This document shows positions 12,901-22,600 of a stretch of 44,422 bases of DNA, one piece after another (the first letter of the stretch is position 1; each line of letters begins with the position of its first letter). Origin of the DNA: Plakobranchus ocellatus (lineage: Eukaryota; Mollusca; Gastropoda; Plakobranchidae); assembly GCA_019648995.1 (NCBI GenBank), contig BLXT01006926.1, positions 1,939,589 through 1,984,010 of the forward strand, in the 5' to 3' direction. Below the pieces are notes generated by a model. It searched no databases, was not told the DNA's origin, and saw nothing but the letters and a program-made list of their open reading frames with translations. The position numbers and the translations under genes are program-made.

Positions 12901-15576
12901 GTGATCATGGGCTCTAGATCTAGCTAGGAATATTTTTCAGTTATGGTTAGTGAAATTCTATTCATACATTTTATACATTTTAGGATGTGTAAAAAAAAAA
13001 AATTGCTGTTGAAAAAAAAAAGCAATAAAGTTTTTTGATTATTGCATTTTCCATTCTTTAATAACAAGAGGAAGAAATTAAGGATTATGTGGATATATCC
13101 TCCAGTCTTTGTTATTCAAATCTCACAGTAATACATTAAACTATTTTCCCTGTTTCATTAATATATACTTTTTCATCTGCTAAATCAGAAATTTTTCATG
13201 CCCAGATGCAAAACCGTTGTTGCGATTTTACTGCCTTTTTCTGGAAGGCAAGAATTAAGATTGAAATTGGAATTCAGAATCACTGCAGAAATGAATTTAA
13301 ATTGAATTTTTTTTTTTTTATTATGTCAATCTATAAAATTCAGATCCATTTTTCAAACTGATTGTGATAATATCAACATTTATTTTAATCTATATGTTTT
13401 GAAACTAGTCTCCATGAATTGGGTTTTCACAAATGAAAGTTTTGAGAAAATAGTTTTCACATAAATTTTTTCCTGCTGTAAAATATTATAGAAACAAATT
13501 GACCATAGCTGTATCCATTTTTCTTGATCAAAGGGTTAAAGAGAGAAGTGACAGAATCAGTGCATATTAATGAATATCTAAATTGTGATTTTGCTGTAAT
13601 TGGACTGGTATCAAATCATATCATTTCAGTCATTTCCAGATTTAAAAAGAAAAATTAGACAGATGTCTTTGGAAATATATTGTGCTGCATCCTTTTTCAT
13701 ATAAAACTTGTGTTTTTGTAAACATTCTGTGTCTCCAACCTTTGATCTAGATTATTATATGGCGCATAATATGCACCATAAAAATGTGTTACTTTCAAGA
13801 CATGAAATCAACTCTGTATTTTTTTCAATATTTTGTAAAATAAGTAGATTAAATAATCATAACTAATTAAAATATTGTTTTTGACGCAGTAGATTTTTAT
13901 GCACAGGAAATGAAAAGAAAGAAAGTATTCAAACCCAGAAGTGTCTTAAAATTTCACAAATTCATATTCAGGACTATGATGACCACATAGAGGAAATCAG
14001 TCACAAGCTGGTGACTATATCTGAGAACATGGCAGAGTCTCAGCTGTCAAAAGCAAGTTGTTTTTTTCTTTCAATCTGTTGTTTAAATTTATTGTTACCT
14101 GTCATCACTATGCTGAACATGCATCAAAAACTGTTAATAGGAGATTCTTTGAAAAATACAATGTATTCTATGTTTGAAATAAGGCCTTATTTTATTGATG
14201 TTATTCTTGATTCCATTGAAAGTTCATTGTTGAAATTGTAATTGCTAGAAAGGAAAGCTTAAAGGTTTAGTATTTGTGAAGATGTTACCTTTCAAAATCA
14301 TTCAATTTGTTCATGAACAGCTTATCAACAAAATGGTTTTAAGTACTAGAGACATTACCTTGGAGATGTTTACAATATCACTTTTTCTTACAACACAAAA
14401 GTATACTTATGTGTGTATGTATATTTAGAGGGAGAAAAAGAGAGAGAGAGATAAATATATATATTTGTATAGATAGATGGATATAGTTTAATTTTGATTT
14501 TTCTATTCATGTTCACCAGTATGAAGTGAAGGCTCCAATGCCATCTCAGTGTTTCCGCACAATTTGCAAACAGCTGGCCAAGTTGCATGAGGCTCTCATC
14601 GGAATCCTCGGAGCTGCTCAGATACGGGTATGCCAAGTTGTTTTTGCTATTGTAAGCAATTGCAAAGCTAATTAACTACCAATTGTGTTTGGCTGAGTAG
14701 TTAACCACTTTCAGTTGTATGACTTCCAATCCAACCAACTGATTTTGATCCTTAATCTTTAATTATGGCTGTAAATGGACTTCTTTTTCAGAGTGAAACA
14801 ATTTTACTTCGAAATCCACCTGATTGTTTTACTTTAATTTTCTTTAGGACATCGTGAAAAATCTTTGGTTGATCTCAGAATAGGTGAACAGGTCTGGTTT
14901 TGCAAAGCAAAGAAAAAAAAACGAAAGGTGAAATAGGCCAATAAAGAAAGTTGTTTTGATAACCATTTTCATAATAATTTAGAGCATTGGTATTGCTCCA
15001 AATTAGATGCTGAATATGACTAGGCCTTAGATTTGGGTATAAAGTACATTTCCAATAATCTATAGAGACCTGATTTGGCTACCGTTTATCTGAGTTGTCT
15101 CAAATTGAGCCATAGCTTCTATTGCATCAATTGGAGAACCTATGAAGTATACATTTTCTGAATATGAAATTGAAAAAGAACACATTTGGAAGACTTTTGG
15201 GCTTTCTTCACTGACTTTTCTGTTATTGTACTGAATGTGCTTATTTATGGTGGATAGATTTTTTTACATCCTCAGAAAAATTTGTTGTTAAAGTTGGACT
15301 TGACAGTCAAGTCAAAATTTGTCCTTTCAAAAATATATGGGGTTTTTTTGTTTTGTTTTGTTTTTACCATATCAATTATTTTGGAAGCACTTTGAATATT
15401 CCTGTTCTTTTGTTGTCTGACATCATTGAATCATTTTGTTTGTGGAGAATGCTCATCAGTGAAGTTTTCTTTTGCTTTTAGGCTTTGTTTACCAGAATGA
15501 ATGAGTCCTTTTTGCGGCAACTAAGCAGACGTTTGGTTGTGCTTGGAGTGACAAATGATGGTGGACCTCAATACGG
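767..15576 (+). CDS. VPS54: VPS54, GARP complex subunit (partial, 21 exons visible)
   Basis: VPS54 is a subunit of the Golgi-associated retrograde protein complex (with VPS51, VPS52 and VPS53), which tethers endosome-derived vesicles at the trans-Golgi network. The 21 exons sum to 2126 nt, 708 codons plus two bases, and every junction keeps frame. Matches to the animal family run in order: ENPDVFNTVFPWS (visible residues about 11-23), SSKLLQEK then LSHYLDIVEV, QANKFVARFHEERKTKL, DNERWKQADVPAEFQD, LEYCQCV-like MEYCQCVVDIPS, TCQLLIGAGARQMVGLKT, then YEVKAP and NDGGPQYG. The first part is the Vps54 N-terminal region; from about residue 440 on it is the Vps54 C-terminal domain. Roughly the first 200 residues lie left of the window, and the last roughly 40 (after GGPQYG) were not found. 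One intron uses a GC donor. Identity is seen by translation and comparison with remembered family features, not by a database search. Confidence 0.96.
1304..1446 (+). CDS. VPS54: VPS54 exon 2
   Basis: Encodes LSHYLDIVEVRIARQISQ, then DAFFHAMASHDELQEKL, as in animal VPS54. Acceptor TTATTAG, donor GTGTGT. It ends two bases into an Arg codon (AG|G). Confidence 0.95.
2049..2148 (+). CDS. VPS54: VPS54 exon 3
   Basis: Completes the split Arg, then encodes ECINVVNEKMAKESLKVLKL to LFNK. Acceptor TTAAAG, donor GTGAGT. Ends in phase 0. Confidence 0.92.
2347..2512. repeat. Cluster of TCTAGATC-type motifs
   Basis: Within about 165 bases of a VPS54 intron, AGATC or CTAGA words recur many times, for example TCTAGATGAAAATCTAGATC near 2350 and CATCTAGATCTATCC near 2411. 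The same words recur at 12911, 21474, 31028, 31078, 31164 and 38935. Looks like a decayed short-motif repeat family. Confidence 0.55.
3147..3289 (+). CDS. VPS54: VPS54 exon 4
   Basis: Encodes LKIMASIHETQPTIQRLLSN, then EFIGSLDLISTSQDVL and GIHSF. Acceptor CTACAG, donor GTAAGT. Ends two bases into a Lys codon. Confidence 0.95.
3462..3588 (+). CDS. VPS54: VPS54 exon 5
   Basis: Completes Lys, then HLGSQLAEMEVLIDKMLQ and ELNRPVSDKMLLAEE. The HLGSQL and LIDKM motifs match the family. Acceptor TTCTAG, donor GTTTGT. Confidence 0.94.
4115..4222 (+). CDS. VPS54: VPS54 exon 6
   Basis: Phase 0 to 0, 36 codons: ERLVSILFGMLRQHKFNFVD to AIKAIVKQ. Acceptor TTCAAG, donor GTATAA. A poly-T run lies about 20 bases upstream. 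Confidence 0.92.
4613..4668 (+). CDS. VPS54: VPS54 exon 7 (56 nt)
   Basis: Encodes TVVEAVAVAEDIDTENAT and two bases of Ser. Acceptor TTTGCAG, donor GTTAGT. Short, but the frame fits both neighbours. Confidence 0.9.
5151..5247 (+). CDS. VPS54: VPS54 exon 8
   Basis: Completes Ser, then LADQMRLLNYSQWMDLLQTA and ILLNRTK-like end (MVLLNRTK). LADQMRxLNxxQWxDLL is a strong family match. Acceptor TCTTCAG, donor GTAAGA. Confidence 0.95.
5587..5711 (+). CDS. VPS54: VPS54 exon 9, linker region
   Basis: Encodes AFYGVVSDVVGIAAGKTKAP, then a Ser/Glu/His-rich stretch ending HLHVS plus two bases of Val. Acceptor TTTCCAG, donor GTGAGT. The region is low in family similarity; in human VPS54 the corresponding linker is, from memory, far longer and includes a conserved stretch I do not see here. 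Confidence 0.85.
6162..6294 (+). CDS. VPS54: VPS54 exon 10
   Basis: Completes Val, then SDDVDVMISEAEFEKVQTGL to ICDYAHDRCVKVMSARAK. The CHDRxVKxxxxRAK-like ending matches the family. Acceptor GAGTAG, donor GTAACT. Confidence 0.93.
6572..6703 (+). CDS. VPS54: VPS54 exon 11
   Basis: Phase 0 to 0, 44 codons: DGFLERLSSAEFVSLSREIE, then DTELVCGRKSMSLRGVLQAQ. Acceptor TTCTCAG, donor GTATGT. Confidence 0.95.
6923..6972 (+). CDS. VPS54: VPS54 exon 12 (50 nt)
   Basis: Encodes ANKFVARFHEERKTKL and two bases of Ser. This is one of the best conserved VPS54 motifs. Acceptor ATTTCAG, donor GTATGA. A 1.2-kb intron follows. Confidence 0.95.
8195..8277 (+). CDS. VPS54: VPS54 exon 13
   Basis: Completes Ser, then LILDNERWKQADVPAEFQDM and VNHIVSS. 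DNERWKQADVPAEFQD is near-invariant in animals. Acceptor TTCAAAG, donor GTATGA. Ends one base into Gly. Confidence 0.96.
8461..8496 (+). CDS. VPS54: VPS54 exon 14 (36-nt micro-exon)
   Basis: Encodes (G)NLTLPEKRSDS and one base of Glu. It is supported by the family's G-x-x-x-LPEKxS sequence, by acceptor TCTGCAG and donor GTAAGA, and by exact phase fit (2+33+1). Confidence 0.9.
8864..8918 (+). CDS. VPS54: VPS54 exon 15 (55 nt)
   Basis: Completes Glu, then SKPTECLKVGEEEFAVVG. The FAVVG end matches the family. Acceptor TCCACAG, donor GTAAGA. A 2.46-kb intron follows. Confidence 0.92.
8919..11382 (+). other. Large VPS54 intron (2.46 kb)
   Basis: The longest intron between visible VPS54 exons. AT-rich with several poly-T runs (9053-9061, 9748-9755, 10029-10041). 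I see no exon, RNA gene or element with recognisable ends. Confidence 0.75.
11383..11488 (+). CDS. VPS54: VPS54 exon 16
   Basis: Completes Gly, then TVLMLIKMMMEYCQCVVDIP to LTRLIDLLK. The EYCQCVxxIPS and LTRLxDLLK motifs are in the Vps54 C-terminal domain. Acceptor CTTCTAG, donor GTAAAC. Confidence 0.95.
12084..12171 (+). CDS. VPS54: VPS54 exon 17
   Basis: Encodes MFNSRTCQLLIGAGARQMVG, then LKTISTKNL and one base of Ala. Acceptor ATGCAG, donor GTACAA. Confidence 0.95.
12769..12890 (+). CDS. VPS54: VPS54 exon 18
   Basis: Encodes (A)LASRCLQLVVHFIPQVKNHF to MLKNFEKIVK. SRCLQLxVHxIP is a family motif. Acceptor TCTGCAG, donor GTGAGT. Confidence 0.95.
12891..13971 (+). other. VPS54 intron (1.08 kb)
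   Basis: Nothing recognised apart from poly-A runs near 12992 and 13011 and a poly-T run near 13309. Confidence 0.7.
13972..14052 (+). CDS. VPS54: VPS54 exon 19, with a GC donor
   Basis: Phase 0 to 0, 27 codons: DYDDHIEEISHKLVTISENM to SQLSK. DYxDHIxEIS matches the family. Acceptor ATTCAG. The end is set by the next exon's YEVKAP and by phase, which require the donor GCAAGT at 14053; the nearby GT at 14057 would shift frame and hit a stop at once. Confidence 0.9.
14053..14058 (+). other. Non-canonical GC-AG 5' splice site (GCAAGT)
   Basis: The six bases GCAAGT follow AAA at the end of VPS54 exon 19. Apart from the C at intron position 2 the site is a strong donor, as is usual for GC-AG introns. 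The partner acceptor is CACCAG ending at 14519. Confidence 0.82.
14395..14485. repeat. Mixed GA/TA/GATA simple repeat
   Basis: GTATGTATATT, then AGAGAGAGAGAG, TATATATATATT and TAGATAGATGG follow one another. It sits in the GC-AG intron just upstream of VPS54 exon 20. Confidence 0.75.
14520..14627 (+). CDS. VPS54: VPS54 exon 20
   Basis: Phase 0 to 0, 36 codons: YEVKAPMPSQCFRTICKQLA, then KLHEALIGILGAAQIR. YEVKAPxPSxCFRxICKQ is a clear family match. Acceptor TTCACCAG, donor GTATGC. Confidence 0.95.
15482..15576 (+). CDS. VPS54: VPS54 exon 21, last one visible
   Basis: Encodes ALFTRMNESFLRQLSRRLVV, then LGVTNDGGPQYG, ending two bases into a Gly codon. Acceptor CTTTTAG, donor GTGAGT. The family continues for about 35-40 residues, so at least one more coding exon must follow. 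Confidence 0.93.
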
Positions 15577-15872
15577 GTGAGTTAAGGATTAAAAAAGAAG
15601 ACAATATTAAATTATTATTCCTCAGCAATATAAGAGAAAAATCAGTTTTATGTAATTCAACAAAAGCTAATTATCAGATGGAAGTCATATAAACAATAAG
15701 GTTAGTAGGTTTCCTTCACTTATTCCTCTTTTGAACATTATATACTGGGTCTTCTAAGTTTTATACACAGTAGAATCTCTTAGAACCAAAAATGGTGAAG
15801 CTGGAATTGCAGGTGAAACCAAAAAGAATACTAGTACCATCATCATCATCAGGTGCCTTGCTTTACAGTGTT
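15577..15872. other. VPS54 intron before the gap
   Basis: AT-rich, no exon seen. CTTTACAG at 15861-15868 resembles an acceptor right at the gap edge, so the missing terminal VPS54 exon could begin there; this is inference. Confidence 0.5.
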
Positions 15873-16654
15873 NNNNNNNNNNNNNNNNNNNNNNNNNNNN
15901 NNNNNNNNNNNNNNNNNNNNNNNNNNNNNNNNNNNNNNNNNNNNNNNNNNNNNNNNNNNNNNNNNNNNNNNNNNNNNNNNNNNNNNNNNNNNNNNNNNNN
16001 NNNNNNNNNNNNNNNNNNNNNNNNNNNNNNNNNNNNNNNNNNNNNNNNNNNNNNNNNNNNNNNNNNNNNNNNNNNNNNNNNNNNNNNNNNNNNNNNNNNN
16101 NNNNNNNNNNNNNNNNNNNNNNNNNNNNNNNNNNNNNNNNNNNNNNNNNNNNNNNNNNNNNNNNNNNNNNNNNNNNNNNNNNNNNNNNNNNNNNNNNNNN
16201 NNNNNNNNNNNNNNNNNNNNNNNNNNNNNNNNNNNNNNNNNNNNNNNNNNNNNNNNNNNNNNNNNNNNNNNNNNNNNNNNNNNNNNNNNNNNNNNNNNNN
16301 NNNNNNNNNNNNNNNNNNNNNNNNNNNNNNNNNNNNNNNNNNNNNNNNNNNNNNNNNNNNNNNNNNNNNNNNNNNNNNNNNNNNNNNNNNNNNNNNNNNN
16401 NNNNNNNNNNNNNNNNNNNNNNNNNNNNNNNNNNNNNNNNNNNNNNNNNNNNNNNNNNNNNNNNNNNNNNNNNNNNNNNNNNNNNNNNNNNNNNNNNNNN
16501 NNNNNNNNNNNNNNNNNNNNNNNNNNNNNNNNNNNNNNNNNNNNNNNNNNNNNNNNNNNNNNNNNNNNNNNNNNNNNNNNNNNNNNNNNNNNNNNNNNNN
16601 NNNNNNNNNNNNNNNNNNNNNNNNNNNNNNNNNNNNNNNNNNNNNNNNNNNNNN
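15873..16654. other. Assembly gap (782 N)
   Basis: A run of N. The right edge is a 17-base C homopolymer, a plausible cause of the break. Open frames drawn across it are artefacts. Confidence 0.99.
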
Positions 16655-16671
16655 CCCCCCCCCCCCCCCCC
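16655..16671. repeat. C17 homopolymer at gap edge
   Basis: Seventeen consecutive C, directly abutting the N run. Confidence 0.95.
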
Positions 16672-19600
16672 GAAAAATGTTCTGTCTCACATCAACTTTG
16701 ATGTTAAAAGCTTTAAGGCTGTGAATGCAGGTTTTCCCTTCCAGCCGCAAATGGCTTGCCTTCTCCACTGTTATATTTTTATCCATATTGACTGCAAGAT
16801 TCAGATTGAGCTGGTCAAATCTTATACTGAGCAAATTCTGAATTGCTCAGGGCTTAAGTTAAAGCCCTGCCATATATGACAAGTATATGTATCAGATTAC
16901 CCTAGAATAAGGTGAGAATATACATTCCAATAGAATTACATGTGCAGAGCTTCCAACATGGGAGAACCAAAACATTCATTAGAAATTTTGAACATATCTT
17001 TTTTCAAAAGTAGATATAGATCTCTGCATCTATATTTTATTTCAAGAACTGGGTACCTAAGGGGTGTCTATCATAAAATTGTCAAGTACTTAAATAACTT
17101 TAAGCTTGGATCTTCATCAAAGCGAGATGAAGTTTATTAAAAAAACTGGCGCCCAATTTATTCAATGTTAAATTATACTTGTCTCGCCTATGCACTTGAT
17201 GTAGAAATATCTTGAACTATTCAGAAGACATGAGGCGTAGGTAGTTCAGGTTACTGATGGAGTCTGCACAATCTGCTTGGGGTCAGGCATATCCTTGAGG
17301 AAAATTTTGAGGAGCCTCAGGTGCAAAAATGAAGAAGAGATGAAAATGTGGAGCAAATTGAAGATTGTGGAAGCTAACATTGGCTGAACAAAAGATAATC
17401 ATTTGATGTGTGTAAAGTCAAAGAGATGTACCTTGAGGGCTCAGGGAATACCTGGACAGATGCAGTTGACCCTGCTGATGACTGGTGATGCCCCTTTTAA
17501 GAGTTATAAGATTCTCCTCCTGCTCCTAAGGCATTTTTTGCCCTATTTAAGCAATTATTTTTAGGAAAAAGTTAGAAACTTAACCAGGGGATAGGGGCGA
17601 AAAATGACAAATCAAGACTTTTAGATGTCCTTCTTCCCTAGGAGTGTTTTTATATATGCATGTAAATTTAATTTCATCTTACTTAGACATTATCTCTTTT
17701 CTTGTTAGCACTGGAAGTGCTTTCTCAGTACTGTAGTGCAGATGCTGCAGATTTAAACCAGGTCTATAGTCCCCTTGTTGCTTCTGGTTTCAATCATGCT
17801 CCCCTCTTTTCTGAATGTTATGAGTGGATGTGTATGTGTTGGTGTTTGATGGTGGAAAAAAAAGTGGTATGGTGGTGATGGGTTATTCTTTTCCCTAGGT
17901 CTGGCTTCTTTTTATTAAGTTAAGAAAGTACAAACTATTATTGAACAAGTCCTCAGGGTTTTTTTTTATCTCAAGAGAATTCTACTGTATGCTCACACAG
18001 GACCAAGAAATAAACACATGAAGAAAATTAACAAATTTTAAAACGTTTTCAATTATAATCATTGTGGAGGTCAATTCAAAAGGCCAGAAAAGGGAAAGTG
18101 GCTAATAAGATTTTTGATTTAAGAGAGTAAGTTGGGTTCATCTTTTTAGCTTGAATTTTCTGTCGTCTCAGGAAAGGATTCATTTTTGTCTTCATGAGGG
18201 AGGGAGTTGAAAAACTCATGATCTGTTTTAAATCACTTCAGTATTTGAAGATTTGCAAATTTATCTGTTGAAATTGGTAACCTTTCCTTGTAGAGTGTCT
18301 GGGGCTCTCCTGTGAAAGCAATCTGTTCTGTTTGCCACCACATTTACCATTGGTCTTGAGAAATTAAGCTGTTCCGTGGGTTTCAGTGAGAGAATTCATC
18401 AGACTCACCATTCTTGTCAAAAAACAACTCTCAAATTGGTCTTGTGGGAACTGGACGACCTTTCATGGAGACTGGCTCAGGATCGCAGCAAAGCTTTTGA
18501 TTGAGGGCTGCATAGTCTTAATCACTTTGTTAAGTCTTGGGTTTGGCGGGATTCCCTGAACTTTGCCATTTAATCAGATGGAACACTAATACAGGTTTTG
18601 CTATCAACAATACTTACGTTTTTGTTGCACTCCATGTAGGAATGCCTACTTACAGGAAATGTGATTTTAATTGGCATGATTATGAACAAGGGGGTACCAG
18701 ATGAAGAAAATGTCTTCAAAAAATCATACAGCAATAATGTCTGCTATTGTTGTTATACCCAGTCATTTGAGTGCAAAGCTGGCCTAGTTTGGAATTAGGA
18801 TTTCATCTGGGCCAAGTAAATGAAAATAAAAAGTTTATTTAAGGCCTTAGCTGATCCTATCAAGGCCTAGACTCAAGTATTAGAGCACTCCCTACCCTAA
18901 GTTACATCATACATTTTGTTAGTGGTTGGAAAACTTGGAGGTCTGCTAAAAATGACAAATATTATATAAACATTATCAGAAAAGAAAAATGCAAGTGAAA
19001 AAGTCAAAGCCAGTTGTTTTTGTGCAATTTGGTTCAGTGTTCCTGAAGAAGTGAGAGCTTTGGAATTTTAGGTTATTTTGGTCAATATATTATGCATCTC
19101 AATAATCAGTTTGTCTGGGAAAACACTGTTCAGTCTGAATCTGAAAAATATAAATAGTTAATGTCTCAGGCCCACTCCAAATTGGTTAGACATGACATTG
19201 AACATTTTAATAACTGACATAGCCAGGAGGCGCATTTATGAAGCTTTAGGATGGGGAAAATTGGATGGAAATATGTACTTCTGTGCTGCTGTGATTTTGG
19301 GGTTTTAAATGCAAGATCCAACTCTTTAGGACTGGTCTTGAGATATGGTCTTGGTGGGGTATGGTAGCTCTCCATATGGTTCACCATCTAAGACAAGCCT
19401 TATGTTTCGTTTTGATAAAGTTTTAATATTTCAAAGGCTTACCAGCATCCTATTACATTACTCTTTTGTCGTAATTCAAATATAAGAAAGTCAAAGTTGC
19501 TTTGATATACTTGGAGATTATTTCTTAAATGTGATTGTGAGAGTATATATGAATATCATGCCATCTTTATACAAAAAAAAAAAAATTGAACACTTTTCAT

Positions 19601-22600
19601 AAGTTTGTAACATCAAGCCTCAAATAAACAAGCTTAAATCATAAATCATACTGCTGTAGCCAAATGGAGAGCCAGAATGTCGGTGTTAAATCTATGGAAG
19701 AGATTGCTTTTCTTTGGAGCATAGTGTGGCAATTTCTTAGTGTGCATATAGCCTATACAAAGTAAATATAAAACAGTCACAGCCTATATTAAATGATGGT
19801 CTGTAGTACCTATACTAATTTATTATTCACATGAGGATTAGTAAAGTCAATAAAGTAAAGTGTTACAAATATGTTATCAAAATTTCTGTGATAATGGATG
19901 ATGGGAATTTTTTTTTTTTTTTTTTTGTACCAGGAAGCCAGTAAAACCTTATTCTCTATACATAGTACTGTTGATTACCATGTTTACATGATGTTTGGAA
20001 AGCTTTTCTCATGTATTTTTCGTATCTTGCATGTGCAGCTCCATTCCATCGTCCACCAGAAAGATGAAAATGAATATCTGTATAGCAAAGTTTGCCGAGA
20101 GCAGATTAACATAGATCATTTGATGTGATAATATTTTAGGTTTTTTTTGTATTGAAAAATGATTTTATATCTATTAATGCCTCACCTATGATAATTTGAA
20201 CATTCTCATATCAAAGTTAAGGCTTTTTAACTTAGTGCATTTTTTGTTCTAATTAATTTTTATTAAAATTAGTCATTCAAAAAGGGCAGTTTTAAAAATT
20301 AGAGAATGATTTCTAATTTGATTTTGCAGTAACAATTTGTTGTAAATTATGTATTTATTATATTGGTTATCACACAACAGGCCATATTTAAATAATTTTT
20401 TTGCTGTCTTTTTTTCTTTTTTAATTCTTTACATTTTATTATTCTAAAAGTAAATTCAGGAGTGCTCAAAACAATTATGTTGAATTTAATACTTTGTTTC
20501 TCCTTGTTCTGAATAGGGCTGGTGCCAGGTTTTTAAATAAAAACCTAAGTTATCAAACTAAAAAGCCAATAAAAATAAAAACAAAACAAAAGAATTCATA
20601 AAGGGCGTTTAAGTTCTGTCCAATTTTTAAAACATGGCTTCTTAAGCGCCACTCCACCAAACCGTGTGATTGTCAAAATGTAGCTAATGCCTCTTTTGTT
20701 TTAGGATAGGGTAACTTATTCTCAACAGTTACCCTTTGTTTGGTCATTATTCTGTGCTGCAGCATGCCTAGAATGTCAAGAATGTTAAAAAAATGAAAAT
20801 ATAAAAGCGTTTTTGTATTGTTATTTTAGAATATTTTCATTCTTTTGCCTGACACTTGTTTTATTTTTTATTTTATTTTTTTTTTCTTTAAGTGCACTGT
20901 TCACTATTGCCGGCCATTTCCTATTACATGAGCGACTTATATCATCTGTGGGAAGTGTGCATGATGCACAGATTTTCTAATGGCAACATTAACTTGAAAT
21001 TAGTGTCAGACTGAAAGCAGGAGAGGCCCAGGCGGTCTCCAGGAAATTCTGTTTTTAATTAATTCTTTTTTCACATGATGAAATGATCTCTAATTATGTT
21101 TTTTTTTTTTTTTTTTTTATTTTCACTCTGGACAATATTCTAAATGTCCAGTTGAAGTTGACAGGTTTCCCACAAGGACACATTCCAATTATGTTAGTAG
21201 TCAGTGTAATAGTGTTTTTATCATAAACAAATGACTTTGTTTCAATCTTAAAAGTTTTTATTCATGGTCAGTTTGCCATTTGCAAAATTTGTCTAGTTTG
21301 CAAATGACCTTTAATTTCCCCTCTCGCCAGTCTCGGCTCACTCAAAAGTTTTAGTTCAGATGAATGATATATATATATATATATCTACATCAAGTGCAGT
21401 AGATGAAGGAAAAGGAGATTATTGGTTTAGATTACAAGAAGAGGTGCATAGTGCAGGTTATGGTAATAATCATGATCTAGATCTAGACTCCAATGTTGAG
21501 TCATGGCTTGACAAGGCTGCAAGCATAAAACCAAGTATTGCATTTACTTGCTTTTCTGAACTTCTTTTGTTTTATGGCATTGTGTGTTGCCAATAGAAAT
21601 GTTCTAAAAAAAATGGAAAAACCTAATCTATTTATAGCCTTCAAGCAAAACCCATAGGAAGGGCGATACAAATAGTTCTAGGCAGGAGGGAGTGCTCATT
21701 TTCAGAGAGGTTTTAAAACGTTTCAGATTTCCCAAGCACTGAAAAGTTTAAAGCAGGCTTATTTGAGTAGATTCAGTTCAATTTTATAAAAAATGGATAG
21801 CACGTGACTGGAATTAGATGTAGATTGGGTTTTAAATATTTATTTGTCTGCCCTTGTTAAAAAAAAATTTTTGGGTTTTTCAGAGCTATCATGAAATGTG
21901 TTGGTGGGAAAAAGTGTTCATTTGTGTGCTTTACTTTTGTGTCTATTAGGATGCAAATATGAGACAAAACAAATCGTAAACATAAAACAAGGCTCAAATT
22001 AAAAAAAAAAAGGTGGGGGGAGGTTAATTTGCCAAAACTTTTTTTTTTTTTTTGCATTATCTTTTGTTAATGAGATGTGTGGTCTGAAAGGATGTCCAAT
22101 TATTAATCTAAATGTTATTTTTCCATAATTTTCAGTATTGGGACAAATCAGTACAACAAATTTAAAAAATCAGCACTTAAAAATATTAAAATTATGCCAT
22201 TTGTGTGTGTAAATTTGGGATGCCGACTTTATCTGCTGGTCAGTAAATCATGAGTTGCTCGAACCTTTTTAAGTTTCACATTCATTTTCTAGATGTAACA
22301 TGTTTCACCCAACCCAAATATTTTTATGTAGAGAACCACTTGCATTAGAAATTACCAAGTGGCTTTCAATCAAATATCACACAGTCAATTTTACTTCATT
22401 TTCCAGGTGACCAGTTAATCCTTCTCAACTCCAAGTAAATTTCCCCCACTTCCCCCGATTTTAAAAAAAATAAATCATTCCACTCTTTTTCCCTTCTTCA
22501 CCGAAATGCTGGGCCAAATCCTTAGTGATTTTCATCTGCCTTTCTTTTATTGTGATGGGAGGGAAACATTTGGCTTTCAAAGTTTTTTTTTTTTTTGCAT

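Noticed and set aside
15297..15313. Palindrome GACTTGACAGTCAAGTC in a VPS54 intron
   Set aside because: A single 17-base palindrome in 44 kb has no clear role and can arise by chance.
15792..16834. Open frames of 282-323 codons across the N run, both strands
   Set aside because: They consist mostly of undetermined bases; the visible ends do not resemble any protein.
17708..17800. Candidate terminal VPS54 exon after TTGTTAG
   Set aside because: Reads ALEVLSQYCSADAADLNQ in one frame, but lacks the family's C-terminal pattern and has a poor acceptor context.
19166..19387. 73-codon minus-strand open frame (starts MVNHMESYHTPP)
   Set aside because: No recognisable family, no splice or neighbour support; length is within chance for this composition.
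21360..21596. 78-codon open frame with SSAVDEGKGDYWF
   Set aside because: Starts inside an AT microsatellite, has no homology I recognise and no supporting signals.
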